64,000 bases of DNA. Origin: Rallus limicola. Lineage: Eukaryota; Chordata; Aves; Gruiformes; Rallidae. The translations under genes and the position numbers were made by a program. This document shows, piece after piece, positions 23,393 to 35,200 of the stretch; within the stretch, counting starts at the first letter, position 1; every line of letters begins with the position of its first letter. The notes under the pieces were generated by a model that was given only the letters and a program-made list of their open reading frames with translations, had not been told where the DNA came from and ran no database searches. The stretch spans positions 5,885,501 through 5,949,500 of the forward strand of contig JAKCOZ010000039.1 in assembly GCA_022605955.1 (NCBI GenBank), in the 5' to 3' direction.

Positions 23393-26300
23393 GAAAAACA
23401 ATGGGCAACATCTCTGTGCATGTTTTCTTAGCATTTAACTTCTGCCCAAGAAACAAGAACAGCATGAGGATATCTTAGGAAATCCTCTAGCAATACCTTC
23501 CTTTCCCTGACAAAAGAGGGTGGAACATAGATGAACTGTAGGGGCATGAATCTCCTTGTATTAATGTTGGGGGGTTTTGGTGTTTTTTTGAAGGGAAAAA
23601 CCTTTTCCAAATAGCACATATCCTAAAGACTACCAAGCTAATTAGACCTGAGAGTTCATTCAAACCTGCCTTCATTCAAACGGCCTTTGACCAAAAGCAC
23701 TTTGTCTTTCACTTCTGTATTTCGCCCAAGGCTGCATGGGAAGCTTGATATAGAGGAATACACAAGTGGCAGGCAGTTACAGACCTAAACACTAATAGCC
23801 TGCAGATGAAAAGGAAAAGGACCAAAGGTCAACACAATTTCTAAATAATAAACTTCAGGCCTGAAGCCTCAACCTTACTTAGCTCATTTGCTAAGATACA
23901 TTAACCAATTTGTCAAAAAAACCCAAAACCACAAACCAAAAATCCCAACAAAACCCTGAACCAAAAAGGATCAAAAACTACAACCCCTTGCTTTTCCCAG
24001 GGATTGATTACATGATATATTGTGATATTTACCTTAACCACCCAGCAACACTCACCCTATAAACTTCAACATGGTGCCTAAATTATATCTCCCGCATTGC
24101 GGACAGCTTCTCCTGTATCAAAACCAGCAGGCAGTGAACAACCACCATGAAGTGGTAGTCTTTTGCTTATTTCCAGAAGTGAAAGATAGCTGCTTGCCTG
24201 CCAACGACTGCGGAAAGTGAGCCTGCGATTAAAAGGTACACCTGAGGAGAGGGAAAGGTGATACAGCCTGCCTCCCTGCTGACATATAAAAACCCAGCGT
24301 AACAAAGAGCTGAATGTTACATGTTGCTAGGATCATTACAGATGCTGGAAGTAAACTCTCTTTCTACATTATTTTGTTCAGTAATCTCCAGTGCCCTTAC
24401 TTTAAAAACTCCACACAACTTCCAAGACTTAAGAGCAAGTGAACTGCATTCTTTGCTGCAGGAAATTCTTGTGTATAAATCTGCACAAATGCCTTTGTGC
24501 TAGATTGGCACGGGATCTTTGACAAAGATCATCCAACCCAATTAGTTGTGACTCAACCATCACTCCCATTTCAAAGTCCAACTGCACTGATGCACTTTCT
24601 TCCATCTTAATTTATCGCCTCTTGCAACAGGAAACACAAGGCACAAACATTGCTGAGATATCATAAAGTGTTTGGGGTTTTGTTTTTTTAAACTCATCCT
24701 GTAAAATTATTTAAAGATGTTGTTTCACACTTAAGTTTCTCCAAGGTTACACTGCTGCCAAAAAAGGTAAGTCATGCCCAGCCTGCCATCACCTCCATTG
24801 CACCAGAGGGAGACAGATCAGCCTCACGGGCACCCTGAAAATTTAACAACTGTGAAGAAACCAAACTCCTCTTACTTCCCTTAAAAAATCCAGCCTTTGG
24901 AGCAGATAGAGGAACTGTGGAGGTACTTATTAAATGTAGCGTGTGTGAAATTTTTGGAACTACCTTTGTCAGACATTTCTAAAACGGATAATGAAGGGAA
25001 GGGAAAAAGAATCCATTCACCCATGAACAGTTTTATGGAGGCAGGGTGTGTGTGAAATGTTAAAATATTTCTACAATGTGTGGTGGCAAAAAGAGTTTAA
25101 AAAAAAAAAAAAAGAAAAGAAAAAAAAGATGCTGTCCTTTCTTCCTCATTCCTGTACGCAGGCTGCAACCACACATCTTGATCTGCTAACACAAGGGTTG
25201 CAGCACCTTGCTATGAATTTGTTAGCACAATCAAATAACCTTAAAAACAATCCTTTGCTTAAAACTCACGCTACCAAACCACAACTCACTTAACTGTTTC
25301 TTCACAAACTTGACAAAAAACATATCTGCACATTAAACTGAGCTAACCAGCAGTATTTGGTGGATTTTTTTTTTTTTGGCAGATACACATGAAATCTACT
25401 TGTCTAGCAACCCTCAACTGTGAGATGTCAGTCTGCATGCAATCGAAATTGGTCTTGGTATTACTCTGTAACAGCATATCTATCCTCTTCTGTGAAAGGA
25501 GTGCCAAATTCATACATTAGTGTCACTTAAGTAACATTTCTATCCAAAAAAGGGTTTCAAAGGTTTGGGAACAGAGTTTACTTCACTTAGTCCGAGCTGC
25601 TGAGAGGATGTCTCACACATTTTCAACATAGTTCCTTTTGTTCCAGTCATTCAAGGATTGCACAGGGAAAAAAGGTAATAAAGAAGTCAAATTCAGTTGC
25701 CCCAAAAATCAACCCATTAATCTCCACTGCCCCGAAAAAACAGGAGGGGTTTTTGGTCTAGCACAACTGTGAATGCAGAGATCCAGGCTTGGGACAGCTC
25801 TGCTTTGCGATGAAGACCATCCACAATAACCTGGGCACAGAAAGCAATCCACCCATCTCCAGATGCTCATTTTTCCCTTAGGCCACCACAAATTCCCTGT
25901 GATAAGCAGAAATATCAAGTGGCTCCAGAGCAAATTAGATGAGGAAAGTTATTCAGATAAAATTAGCTGAGCCAAATAAGTAACTAAAAAACCCAAAAAT
26001 TCCCTGAACAATGACCCAAATGAACAGGGGAGGACTGAGAAGTCCACAAAGAACAAAACTGTTGCTTTCTTTGCCAGTACCAATTTAGTATGTTCAGAGG
26101 ACTGCAGCTTCCCTGACCCTTCATAATGCACATTAACAAAACCAAATGCAATAAACATTGCTTCCCATCCTTGCTCCTCCTGTTCTCCACACTGCACTGC
26201 CAGTTTCCACACCTCTACAAAGTTAGGCTAAACCAAGTGTTGGCGTAGCAAAGTGAAGTGGATCAGGGAAAAAAAAAAAAGAACTAAAAAAAAGTAGTAT

Positions 26301-29300
26301 TTTCTTCAGCTAAGTTAGTTTTCCCACAGCAAAGTGGGACTGTTTAGTCCAGAATGTTCCTTTCAAGAGGCCTGTTGTTGAGTCTCTACACTGCAGCATG
26401 TATTTACCCTGCTTTATATGGTTGCGCTCAATTTTCTTTTAGAATATATGAAAACTTACAGTTTTCGGGTTTATTTGAAAGTGCTTATTCCATCCACACC
26501 TAATAATGACTTTCAGCTTTTACTACATGCCTCCTTCTGATGTTTTTGATTAGGTCAGATCCAATTCTATGCCAGGCACTCCCTCCTTTGCCTTTGTAGA
26601 AGACCAGGACTAACTGATGAGCCTTACCTCAGCTGGCATCACAAGCACAGCTTCCTTTATGCTTTGATTTAAAAAAATAAAAAGGCAAAGTAAAAAGAAG
26701 TTGTGGAGCACCCTACAGAACATTGCTTAGCAGTGCAAATGCTTCAAAGTTACTAAATCTTGAAGATGTACCAATTTTTGTCTGCTACATCTTCATTTAA
26801 TGAAAATACTTTGTACAGTAATTTAATCTGCAGGCAAACCCACAGAGTCTATCAAAAGGGTCAGAATACTTTAGGACCACTAGCTTTGCTCCAGAAAATA
26901 CCAGTAAAAAAATACTTCTGTTACATTCACATGGAGAAATAAAGATAAAAGGTTTTTAGGCATCCATTTATTTTGGCTCCTTTCATCACATACATCTACT
27001 GCCTGGTTTCCAGAGATCTCAGGCCATTTCAAGTGCAAGAGTAATCAAAGGCTTTCAGATCTTGTTAATTCATCTGAGTCACCCAAAATTAGAGGGCACA
27101 GTTTTAGGTCTTGTTCAACGTATTGTGGTGGGGCCACGGCACAACAGAGATGTGTGCTGCTCAACCCAGTCCAGCATTACCTAAAGCTTAACCCAGTCCT
27201 TTCTCTGTTCATATAACCATCTGGAATCTATCTGGCAATGAACACTGAGACTGTTAAGACAGAAATACAACTAAAAATGAAAAAGTTTCTACTACATAAA
27301 AGGTCTGTAAAGATGAAAAACATTACATTACCAGCCTCCAAATGCAGACCCTGAAGGATATACCAGCTAGTGGATGGTTAAGAGTTTCAGCATATTGGGC
27401 CAGGCTCCAAAACCCTCAAGCCAGTTGGTAATTAACAGACATCTAGGTCCTCCACATGAAAGAAGTCTATTGTTTAAACAGTGACACAAATTTTTCCTTT
27501 CCCTTTCATAGCCAGTCTCTGCCTGTGTTTTAAGATTCCCTTAGGACCATAACAGCATATGATTTTAGAAGCTCCACTTCTCAAATAGACAATTTGTTTG
27601 ACTTTTAGTTGCCAGGATTGCAAACGTGCTTACATCACAGGTAGAACAAAATCATTTTAAGGGCTGAGCGGCTTCTCAGAGATCCCAAATCTCCCCTTTC
27701 TTTAATAGCTGGAAAAACTAGCATCCAAATAACTTAATAACACCTAAAACTAAACTTATCTACAATAGAAATAATGATGGGTTACAGCAAAACTTCTATG
27801 ATAAGCCAAAGGATACCCCGCTGAACAAGTTTTGTAAGGAAGCAACAATCTGTTTAAGATTGCCTGTTGTCTGACCTGTTAACTTAGTTAAGATCAGTGA
27901 GGTGGATAAAAAGCAATGGACTAAACTAATCAATGTAATAAACATGTTAAACTTGCTTTTTGAAATAATGAGGTATAGACAGTTCTATAAGGGATTAAGT
28001 TAAATCACCAGGAAGGATAACAAGGAGGATACGAGAAAGAAGAAGCAGGTAAAAGTACTCATACTTTAAGACAGTAAGTTACTTAAGAAGATAGTAAGAA
28101 GGAAAGAGTTGATAAAACAAAGAGCAAATAGGAAAGTACAATAAGGTAAATGAAAATCATGAAACATTTTCCAAATGCCCATGTCTTTCCAAGGTCCATG
28201 GCTTTGTCTGCTTTGCTATTTTCTGAAGTCTAACCAGCATCCCTGTATCCCACCCAAACCTATCTGCCCATACGAGGATACATCCAAATCCCCATCACAT
28301 TCAAGATGATAAAAACATCCCCAGAGAACTGGATGAGACAGTTCCTTTTGGAGCAGCTTCATCTCCTCCCACTCAAAGGAGTGGTCTCCCTGTCTGTACA
28401 ACTGTTCATCTCAAGTCTCTAAATATGACCAGAACTACGTAACACAAAAGCGTAATTCAGCAACTCAACCAACAGCACCATTCACCAGGACAGTCAGCCC
28501 TTTCATTGTCACCTGAACAAAGGTGCTAGCAAGTGCGTAAGCGAGTGGAACGGGCTGTCCTCACCTCTAGGTGCAGTCAGTCAGTCCAGGTCCACACCGC
28601 AGAAGCTAGTGAGCAGCTCATACTGCTGCTGGAGGAGCGCTGTGGCCAGGTTACTGGGATGTCAGATCAGCATTGCCTGTGAGCTTCTGCCACCTAACAA
28701 GTCTGGGAAGAACTGAGCTTGCTGGCTCGCCTGCAGAATTTGCTGATATGCTGCAGAAAGCCTATCTTATAGTTCTAGATAAAAGCAAAACCCGGGGAAT
28801 GCAGTTATGCTTCACAACTGACCTAGAGCCCTTTATCTTTGCTTTAACAAAGACTTATTTCCCATTCCTTTTTGCTTCAAAGAACAAGGAAATCATATTA
28901 CTAATTTCTGGTTTGTCCAAGGCATGCAGTCATGTGCTTCCAGCTTCCTCCATCACTCCCCGCTTTTGAGTTCTACTAACACTTTACAGGGAATGACGCA
29001 GGTGACACCAGTGTTACCTCTTCACTACATGTCCTGTGCATTCATTTCCTAAAATACATTAAACTGCATTTCCAATCACACTGACGTGAAACACATTTAC
29101 ACAAGCATGTGAATAATGTAAAAATTCTGATTTCAACCAGTCTAAAAGAAGATTTTAGAAGATTCCTTGCATCAGTCTCCAGGGTCAGCCTCGGCACTTC
29201 CCAGCTCTCTTTTCTGGAGCTAGGTCTCACTGTGTGTGACCATCACAGCATGTGTTCACTGACACATGTCAGGCAAAAAACCCTGTTATGGCAGCCGGAA

Positions 29301-30292
29301 TAAACTCCTCCAGCTTGCTCCCAGCAAAGGGGCTGCTTTGCTTTACTCAGTCCTGCAGGTTAACGCCACTGACTGCTTCCAAGTAAAACAGCCATCGTGG
29401 TCAGATTCCTAATACTTACATTTCAATGAATTATCGCTGGAAAAAAGGCTCGAGCTCATTGCAGCTCATGACCCTGAAGCACGTGGCTTATCATCACAGA
29501 ATCCCAATCGTTCCCTAACCATATGAGGCAAGCAGACATATACAATCCTGTTTTCCAACTATAAATACAATTATTTAACAGCTCAGTTTTTATGAGATTG
29601 CTGCATCATCTCCATGTTGCCGACTAATGCTTACCACATAGTTTCAAAGCATGCAGGCAACCACAGGAAGCCCTCTAGTAGACATTTAAGGGACGAAAAC
29701 TTCATGAAGAAATAATCTTTTAAAATAACTTCTAATTAATACAATCATTATGATGTTTGGCCCCATCTTCCTTGCATTGGGTACATTTCTCATATACAAT
29801 TTGTAACACCACAAGCATTTCATAACACTCACTATTCACTTATGTGTGCATATATATTAATAATTCAGTAAAGTAAAACTACTTAATCTGTAATCAACAC
29901 CTCATAATGCAGTGCGTTCCAAGAGCAAGAGAAGTTTGTACTTAATTTTAAAACAAACCAATTACAGGGGGAAAATCTCTCATTTTAAAACATAAACTAC
30001 TACTTTTTATTGGTAGATTTCTCAGCACATTAAGTAACACTGAGCCACCCTGTTCCAAACAATGTTATTGTTAGTTGTCTCGATTCTCTGTAGAGTTAGG
30101 CAGTACTCATGGGCTAATCAGTGAACTTCAAACACAGGGACAGATGTAGTCATGCTTCTGTAAACATTTAAAAGGTTTTATAAAAGTACAAAGCAGATGC
30201 TGGAAATCAAAATCTTCTGGATGATCCTGGGTCTGATCAGAAGTCCCAGTTATGTAAACACAGCGTTCCCCCACTGATAAATTCATTTTTTA
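23393..30292. other. Non-coding DNA in the CAB39L 5' region
   Basis: About 6.9 kb without a recognisable gene. It contains A-rich runs near 25,100-25,130 and 26,268-26,290, a T-run near 25,366-25,377 and a purine-rich stretch near 28,010-28,140. I see no CR1 copy here, which is notable given their density elsewhere. Confidence 0.5.
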
Positions 30293-30350
30293 TACACACA
30301 CACACACACACACCACCCCGCCCCCCCCCCCACACACACACACCCACCCC
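30293..30350. repeat. (CA)n / C-run simple repeat
   Basis: Two CA dinucleotide tracts flank a C-run of about 12 bases (around 30,320-30,331). Confidence 0.95.
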
Positions 30351-30676
30351 TCTACCCCAACTAAAGAAATACTTTTAACATCCACAAGATGGGAAGTGCT
30401 TTGACAATTGAGTATGCACGCGGTTTTAAACGGCGGTAAAGCAACAACAACAAAAAAAAAAAGTGATGACAACCCACCTTTTAAAGGGGCGCTTATTTTC
30501 ACATTTACACCGTCACAAGATGGAAAGAAAGACTGCCGAAGCTTTTAAGGACAACGGAAACTTTATTTTCACACTCAGAATAATAGTAAGCATTAAAAAG
30601 TAGTTCTTTAGCACTTGATAGGGAACAGGTACAGCCAGCAATGGCAAACGGCGGAGCCGGCAGTTAATCAACTCAC

Positions 30677-30990
30677 CAGTTAAATTTGGAGAACTGGAAT
30701 GCCCAAGCCGCCCCCCCACCCACGTGCCTGCAGCCGCCCCGAACTCAGCCTGCTGTAAGTACTCCTCTGGCTGCAGAAAGCCCGACGGGCGGGAGGGAGA
30801 GCACAACATGCCGCCTCATCCCACACGCCGCAGTGACACAGCACCCCGCAGGGCCTCACGCTAGGCGGGCCCCACCGGACCCAAACCAGCGGCCAGAGCC
30901 ATCCCTGTAGTCTAACGCTCACTCAAGCAAACCAGCTGCCTGACTCGGCCCTTTCTCCCCCTCTCGCCCTCCCGGCGGGGCGGTGCCGTA
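30677..30990 (-). other. CAB39L: Candidate CAB39L 5' non-coding exon
   Basis: On the minus strand a good donor (ACTG|GTGAGT) ends an exon at 30,677 in the left half of the CpG island. The right limit is a guess. Splicing to the acceptor near 1047 would span ~29.6 kb. Alternative donors exist, and there is also a plus-strand GTAAGT at 30,755. Confidence 0.3.
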
Positions 30991-31750
30991 CCAAGATGGC
31001 GAAACTCCCACAGCGCCGAGCCCTCCACGCTATCGCCATGAGAGGGTTACGCCACCGCCCCGCCTCCAAGATGGCGGACGCTCCGCCTGTCTCTGAGCTC
31101 TCACCCCCCCTCCGCTGCCTCGCCGCGGCGGCATTGGCCAACGCCAGGCGCAGCCAATGGTAGCATAGGAAGGTGCGCGTCGTTACGGGAGCGACCCATC
31201 CCCTGCACACAGACATTCGCTCGCACGGCCCAGTCCCGCCCTACGCATGCGTAGCAGCGAAGAGACGCTAGAGTAGACGTAACCCGGAAGGTTGGGCGCC
31301 CAATCATCAGGAATTTGCCTGACCCATTCTGCGCAGTATGGGAGCGGGGGGGTGGGCGCTATAAACTCGGCGCATGCGTCCTCGACCCAGCCCAGTAGAG
31401 AGAGCCGGTTAACGGCGCTAGTGCGCGGGCGCAGTGTCCACCGTGGGGGCGGGATGATAGCATGGCAGGTGGGGAGTGGGGAGGGTGGGGGTGCCGTCTC
31501 CCCGGCGGGCTGGCGTCGCCCTCTGGCGGGTTCGCGGCGCCGGTGCAGTGCCCGCGCCTTGGCGGCGGAGAGTGCCCAGGTTGAGGGCGAGGGGTGAACC
31601 GCGTCTCGGTCCGGTCCGGGACCGGTAGCGAACGAGGAGGAGGGCGGATGGCTGGCTGGGGTTCGGCCCACGTGTCCGCTGGGGCCGCGTAGTCCTCCAG
31701 CAGAGCCCCGGGGTCCTGCCCCTGCGAGCGCTGCGGCGCCCGGTGCTCCG

Positions 31751-31818
31751 GGAGGAGCCGTCCGGGACCCTTCAGGCCCCTGGGGGAGGAGCCGTCCGGG
31801 ACCCTTCAGGCCCCTGGG
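31751..31818. repeat. 34-bp tandem duplication in the SETDB2 5' region
   Basis: Two copies of a unit beginning GGAGGAGCCGTCCGGGAC and ending GGCCCCTGGG start at 31,751 and 31,785. A third partial echo (CAGGCCCCT) follows. It lies between the promoter and the first coding exon, probably in the first intron. Confidence 0.9.
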
Positions 31819-31941
31819 GGATATCAGGCCCCTCGCTCCCCGCGCCGCGGGGAAGGCGTGCTTGAAGGAGTAGCGTGCGCCTTAGCGTGCTCTTCTGTCA
31901 ACGCCGCACGGTTTTCACCCTTTTCTCTCTTTGATCCTCAG

Positions 31942-32272
31942 ATGAGCTGAGAGACGCTGGCCTGAGGAGGCAGGAAGGCGCTGGGGGATGGGGGGTCAGG
32001 CCCTGAGTGGCGCACGAGTGGCCCAAGGTGGCCCCTGACCAGAGACTCGACCTCGCCAGAGGTTCTCTCCCCGCCACGGGTTTACCCTCGCCGCAGGTTC
32101 ACCCTGTGCCACAGCCGGTGGCCACCGCTGCCGCCGGCCCCAGCCCGGCGAGCAGCCCCTCTCCTGTCCGCAGGCCCCTCGTGCTGACCGTACAGCCGTG
32201 CCGGAGGACAGCGAGACCGACGCACCGCTCTCCCGCCGGTGCTGTTACAGGCGTTAACAGCGGCCCCGCAAG
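31942..32272 (+). other. SETDB2: SETDB2 5' UTR (upstream part of the first coding exon)
   Basis: A pyrimidine-rich acceptor (TTTTCTCTCTTTGATCCTCAG) ends at 31,941, suggesting an upstream non-coding exon in the CpG island; one possible donor is CAG|GTGGGG at 31,468/31,469. The leader has two short upstream ATGs: 31,942 (ATG AGC TGA) and 31,988, which opens a 16-codon frame stopping at 32,036-32,038. Both end before the SETDB2 start. If no intron is used, the leader simply continues into the promoter. Confidence 0.4.
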
Positions 32273-32288
32273 ATGGACGAGAAAATAA
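32273..32288 (+). CDS. SETDB2: SETDB2 coding exon 1
   Basis: It encodes only MDEKI plus one base (phase 1), matching human MGEKN. The donor is A|GTAAGCC. Confidence 0.88.
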
Positions 32289-35200
32289 GTAAGCCTTTTT
32301 AAAAAGTGTGTTTCAAGCAGTCTTTATAGGTAGAACTTGTGAGAAGCAGTCAACCAAATGTCTTTTCTGCTATAGCATACAACAGATTTAAGTAGCTAAT
32401 TTGAAGGTTTTATACTGTTGTGAGTGGTGATAGGCAGAAATTTGGTATCCTCAGTGCTGTTGAGCAGCACTGCCTTTCTTCTTGGTGTTTTTACAGTGGA
32501 GATAACCAGTTTTATCTTGCATTGTTTGAGAAACAGGTTCAGCAAATTTTTAACCTAAAAAGCCTTAATTTTTTTTTCCTAAACAAATTCTTTTAGTTGT
32601 GGTACTGCTGTACGGACTGCACTAATTAACAAAAAGAAAGAGAAATGTGAGCTAATAGGAAGTGGGGATTATATAGGCTCAGCTAATATTCTGGAAAGTA
32701 TGGGTCATCTCATGACAGCTCCATGCTTGAAGGATAATAAGAAATGACCTATGTAAAAAAAACAATTCCCCATACAGCTTGTCTCATTTGAGTGTGCTTC
32801 AGCTAGATCTTGTCAAGATGTAGGTTGATTGTTTGGAAGTGGGATGACGATTTCATCACACTGCTTTCTCACGCAGTGTTCCCACTGATACCTGCTGTAG
32901 TATTTACTTGTATGAATTTTGAAGAAGTAACTACAACCATTTGACTTTCTTACCTGCTCTCTTAGTTGTCCGTTCTACACCTCTCTCAGTGCTGAGTGAC
33001 TGCTTTGAAGTGGAGAACCTTACCGATTCCAGGGAGAAAAAGATTGAAGGTAGTACAGTTTGGATTTATGAGGGAAAGGGGAAGGTAGCATATAATTGGC
33101 ACCAGTTCTGGTACGAAAATGATAACCTGAAGACAATAATTTTGTCTATGATGGTGTATGTAGAAGCTGTTAGTCAACAATGCTACAGAACCCTCATAGG
33201 AAACACCCAAATATTTTTCCTGGTAGCTTGCATAAGTAGCTCTGGCCTTGGCTCCTTGCTTCTTGTTCTAGCATCACTCCCCTGCACAATACTGAAATAA
33301 AGAGATATGTGGCCACAAGGATCCTATTGAGGAGTGTAGCCAGCAGGTCAAAGGAGGTGATCCTCCCCCTCTACTCTGTTCTGGTCAGGCCCCACCTGGA
33401 GTATTGTGTCCAGTTCTGGGCTCCCTGGTATAGAAAAGACAGGGATGTCCTTGAGAGAGTCCAGAGAAGGGCTACGAAGATGATTAAGGGCCTGGAGCAT
33501 CTCCCCTATGAGGAAAGGCTGAGTAAGTTGGGACTGTTCAGCCTTGAGAAGAGAAGACTAAGGGGGGACCTAATTAAAGTCTGCAGTTATCTTAAGCAGG
33601 GGATGCAGGGGGAATCAGCCAGCCCCTTTTCAGTGGTCTGTGGAGACAGGACAAGGGGCAATGGCTGCAAGTTGGAGCACAGGAAGTTCCGCACCAACAT
33701 GCTGAAGAACTTTTTCCCAGTGAGGGTGACAGAGCCCTGGGACAGGCTGCCCAGGGGGGTGTGGAGTCTCCTTCTCTGGTGATATTCAAGACCTGTCTGG
33801 ACGCCTATCTGAGTGATAGGAGCTAGGGAGCTGCTTTGGCAGGGGGGTTGGACCCAATGATCTCTCGAGGTCCCTTCCAACCCCTACAATTCTGTGATTC
33901 TATGATTCTATGGTTGAGGGAAGAGGAAATGGCCTCAGCCAGGTTTAGAACAGTTATCACCAGATGCAGTCCACAAGCTGAGTCATGAGCTGGTGAGATC
34001 ATTTTGAATGCTGTAGAGGTAGATGCATCTGTTCATTCCCTGTCATCCCAGCTGGGGTTGACAGTGGAGAGATTAGTGATGTGGGCATCCATCTTGTTTA
34101 AAATGGAAAATTATACTGTGAGCTTCAAATGCAATCTTTGCTTCTTCATGCAAAGCCAAGGTTTTGCTGCTGAGAGTTTTGGGGCACTCCAGCAGGAGAA
34201 CTGGGGAAGCATTTTCATGGTGAGCAAATGGTTTGAGCGCTACATGTAACAGTATATGTTTTATTTCATTTTGGTATATGCAAGATTATAAGTGATGAAC
34301 CAGAAATGAAAAAACATGTTCTATCACCCATCCTCTGAAGTAATCTATCCATCAGACTTAGCAAATGTATTGAAATGTATGAAAGCAGATAAGAAATAAG
34401 GACAGTGTTTTTAATCTGCAGTGGTGGAACTTCTTACTAGAATTTCCAAGTGTGTATTTTTAAACACAGATATTAAATATCCTTATTTCTTGCAATTTTA
34501 AATATATGTGATACTGTTATGCATGGCAAAGGGATGGGAATGGCACAGAATGTTAGGAGTTGGAAGAGACCTTGAAAGATCATCTAGTCCAACCCCCCTG
34601 CCAGAGCAGGATCACCTAGACTATATTGCACAGGAATGTGTCCAAGCAGGTTTTGAATTATTTTAGAGAAGGAGACTCCACAACCTCTCTGGGCAGTTTG
34701 TTCCAGATGCTTTCTCTTGGAGCAATTTCCAGGTGAGTCTCATTGGCATTTTTTGCAATGGGACTTTGATTTTCCATGTTTATTTGGGTTTTAATTTCTG
34801 TGACTGTAAAAGTACTTCCAGCATTTCCTGCTGATATTAAATATTGCACTCTTAGTTGCTCATGGCATAAACAGCTGGGGTTGTGGTGACAAAATATTGT
34901 TACTTTTTTCACTGCTGTTGTGATGCTTTTGAGAGTAACCATAGACTCTGTACTGCCATAGCATTGCTTAGTTTCTGGTGTCTTGAGCAACAGAAGTCAT
35001 TCTTTGCTAAGTCCAAAAATAAGCAAATACTTTTCTGCTAGCCTTACAGAAATGCAGGATTTCACAACTGCTGGGGAGGTGTCATCCTACCACATTTGCC
35101 AACAAATTTGCTGTCTGAAAGTGGAGTGTAATACTAGTATGGTAGTATTCTAGACTCTACCTCTATAAATGGACTAGGAAGAGATTTCCTTACTCCTTTG

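Larger units (their letters stand above)
30640..31941. promoter_or_regulatory. Bidirectional CpG-island promoter of CAB39L and SETDB2
   Basis: A sharply CpG-rich island lies between the divergent genes. Motifs seen: AAGATGGCG (YY1-type) at 30,993-31,001 and 31,068-31,077; CCAAT or its inverse at 31,133, 31,154 and 31,300; CCGGAAG (ETS) at 31,284-31,290; the palindrome CTACGCATGCGTAG at 31,241-31,254; GCGCATGCGTC (NRF1-type) at 31,370-31,380; and a related GC repeat at 31,422-31,433. A TATAAA occurs at 31,361. The mix is typical of housekeeping divergent promoters. The human genes are also head to head, which supports the reading. Exact start sites are not determinable here. Confidence 0.75.

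Noticed and set aside
31183..31671. 162-codon minus-strand frame in the shared promoter
   Set aside because: A frame within CpG-island sequence and over promoter motifs, with no similarity to CAB39L or other proteins I know.
32007..32288. 93-codon open frame overlapping the SETDB2 start
   Set aside because: It begins with GTG, not ATG, lies in another frame and ends exactly at the exon 1 donor. It is a by-product of high GC content.
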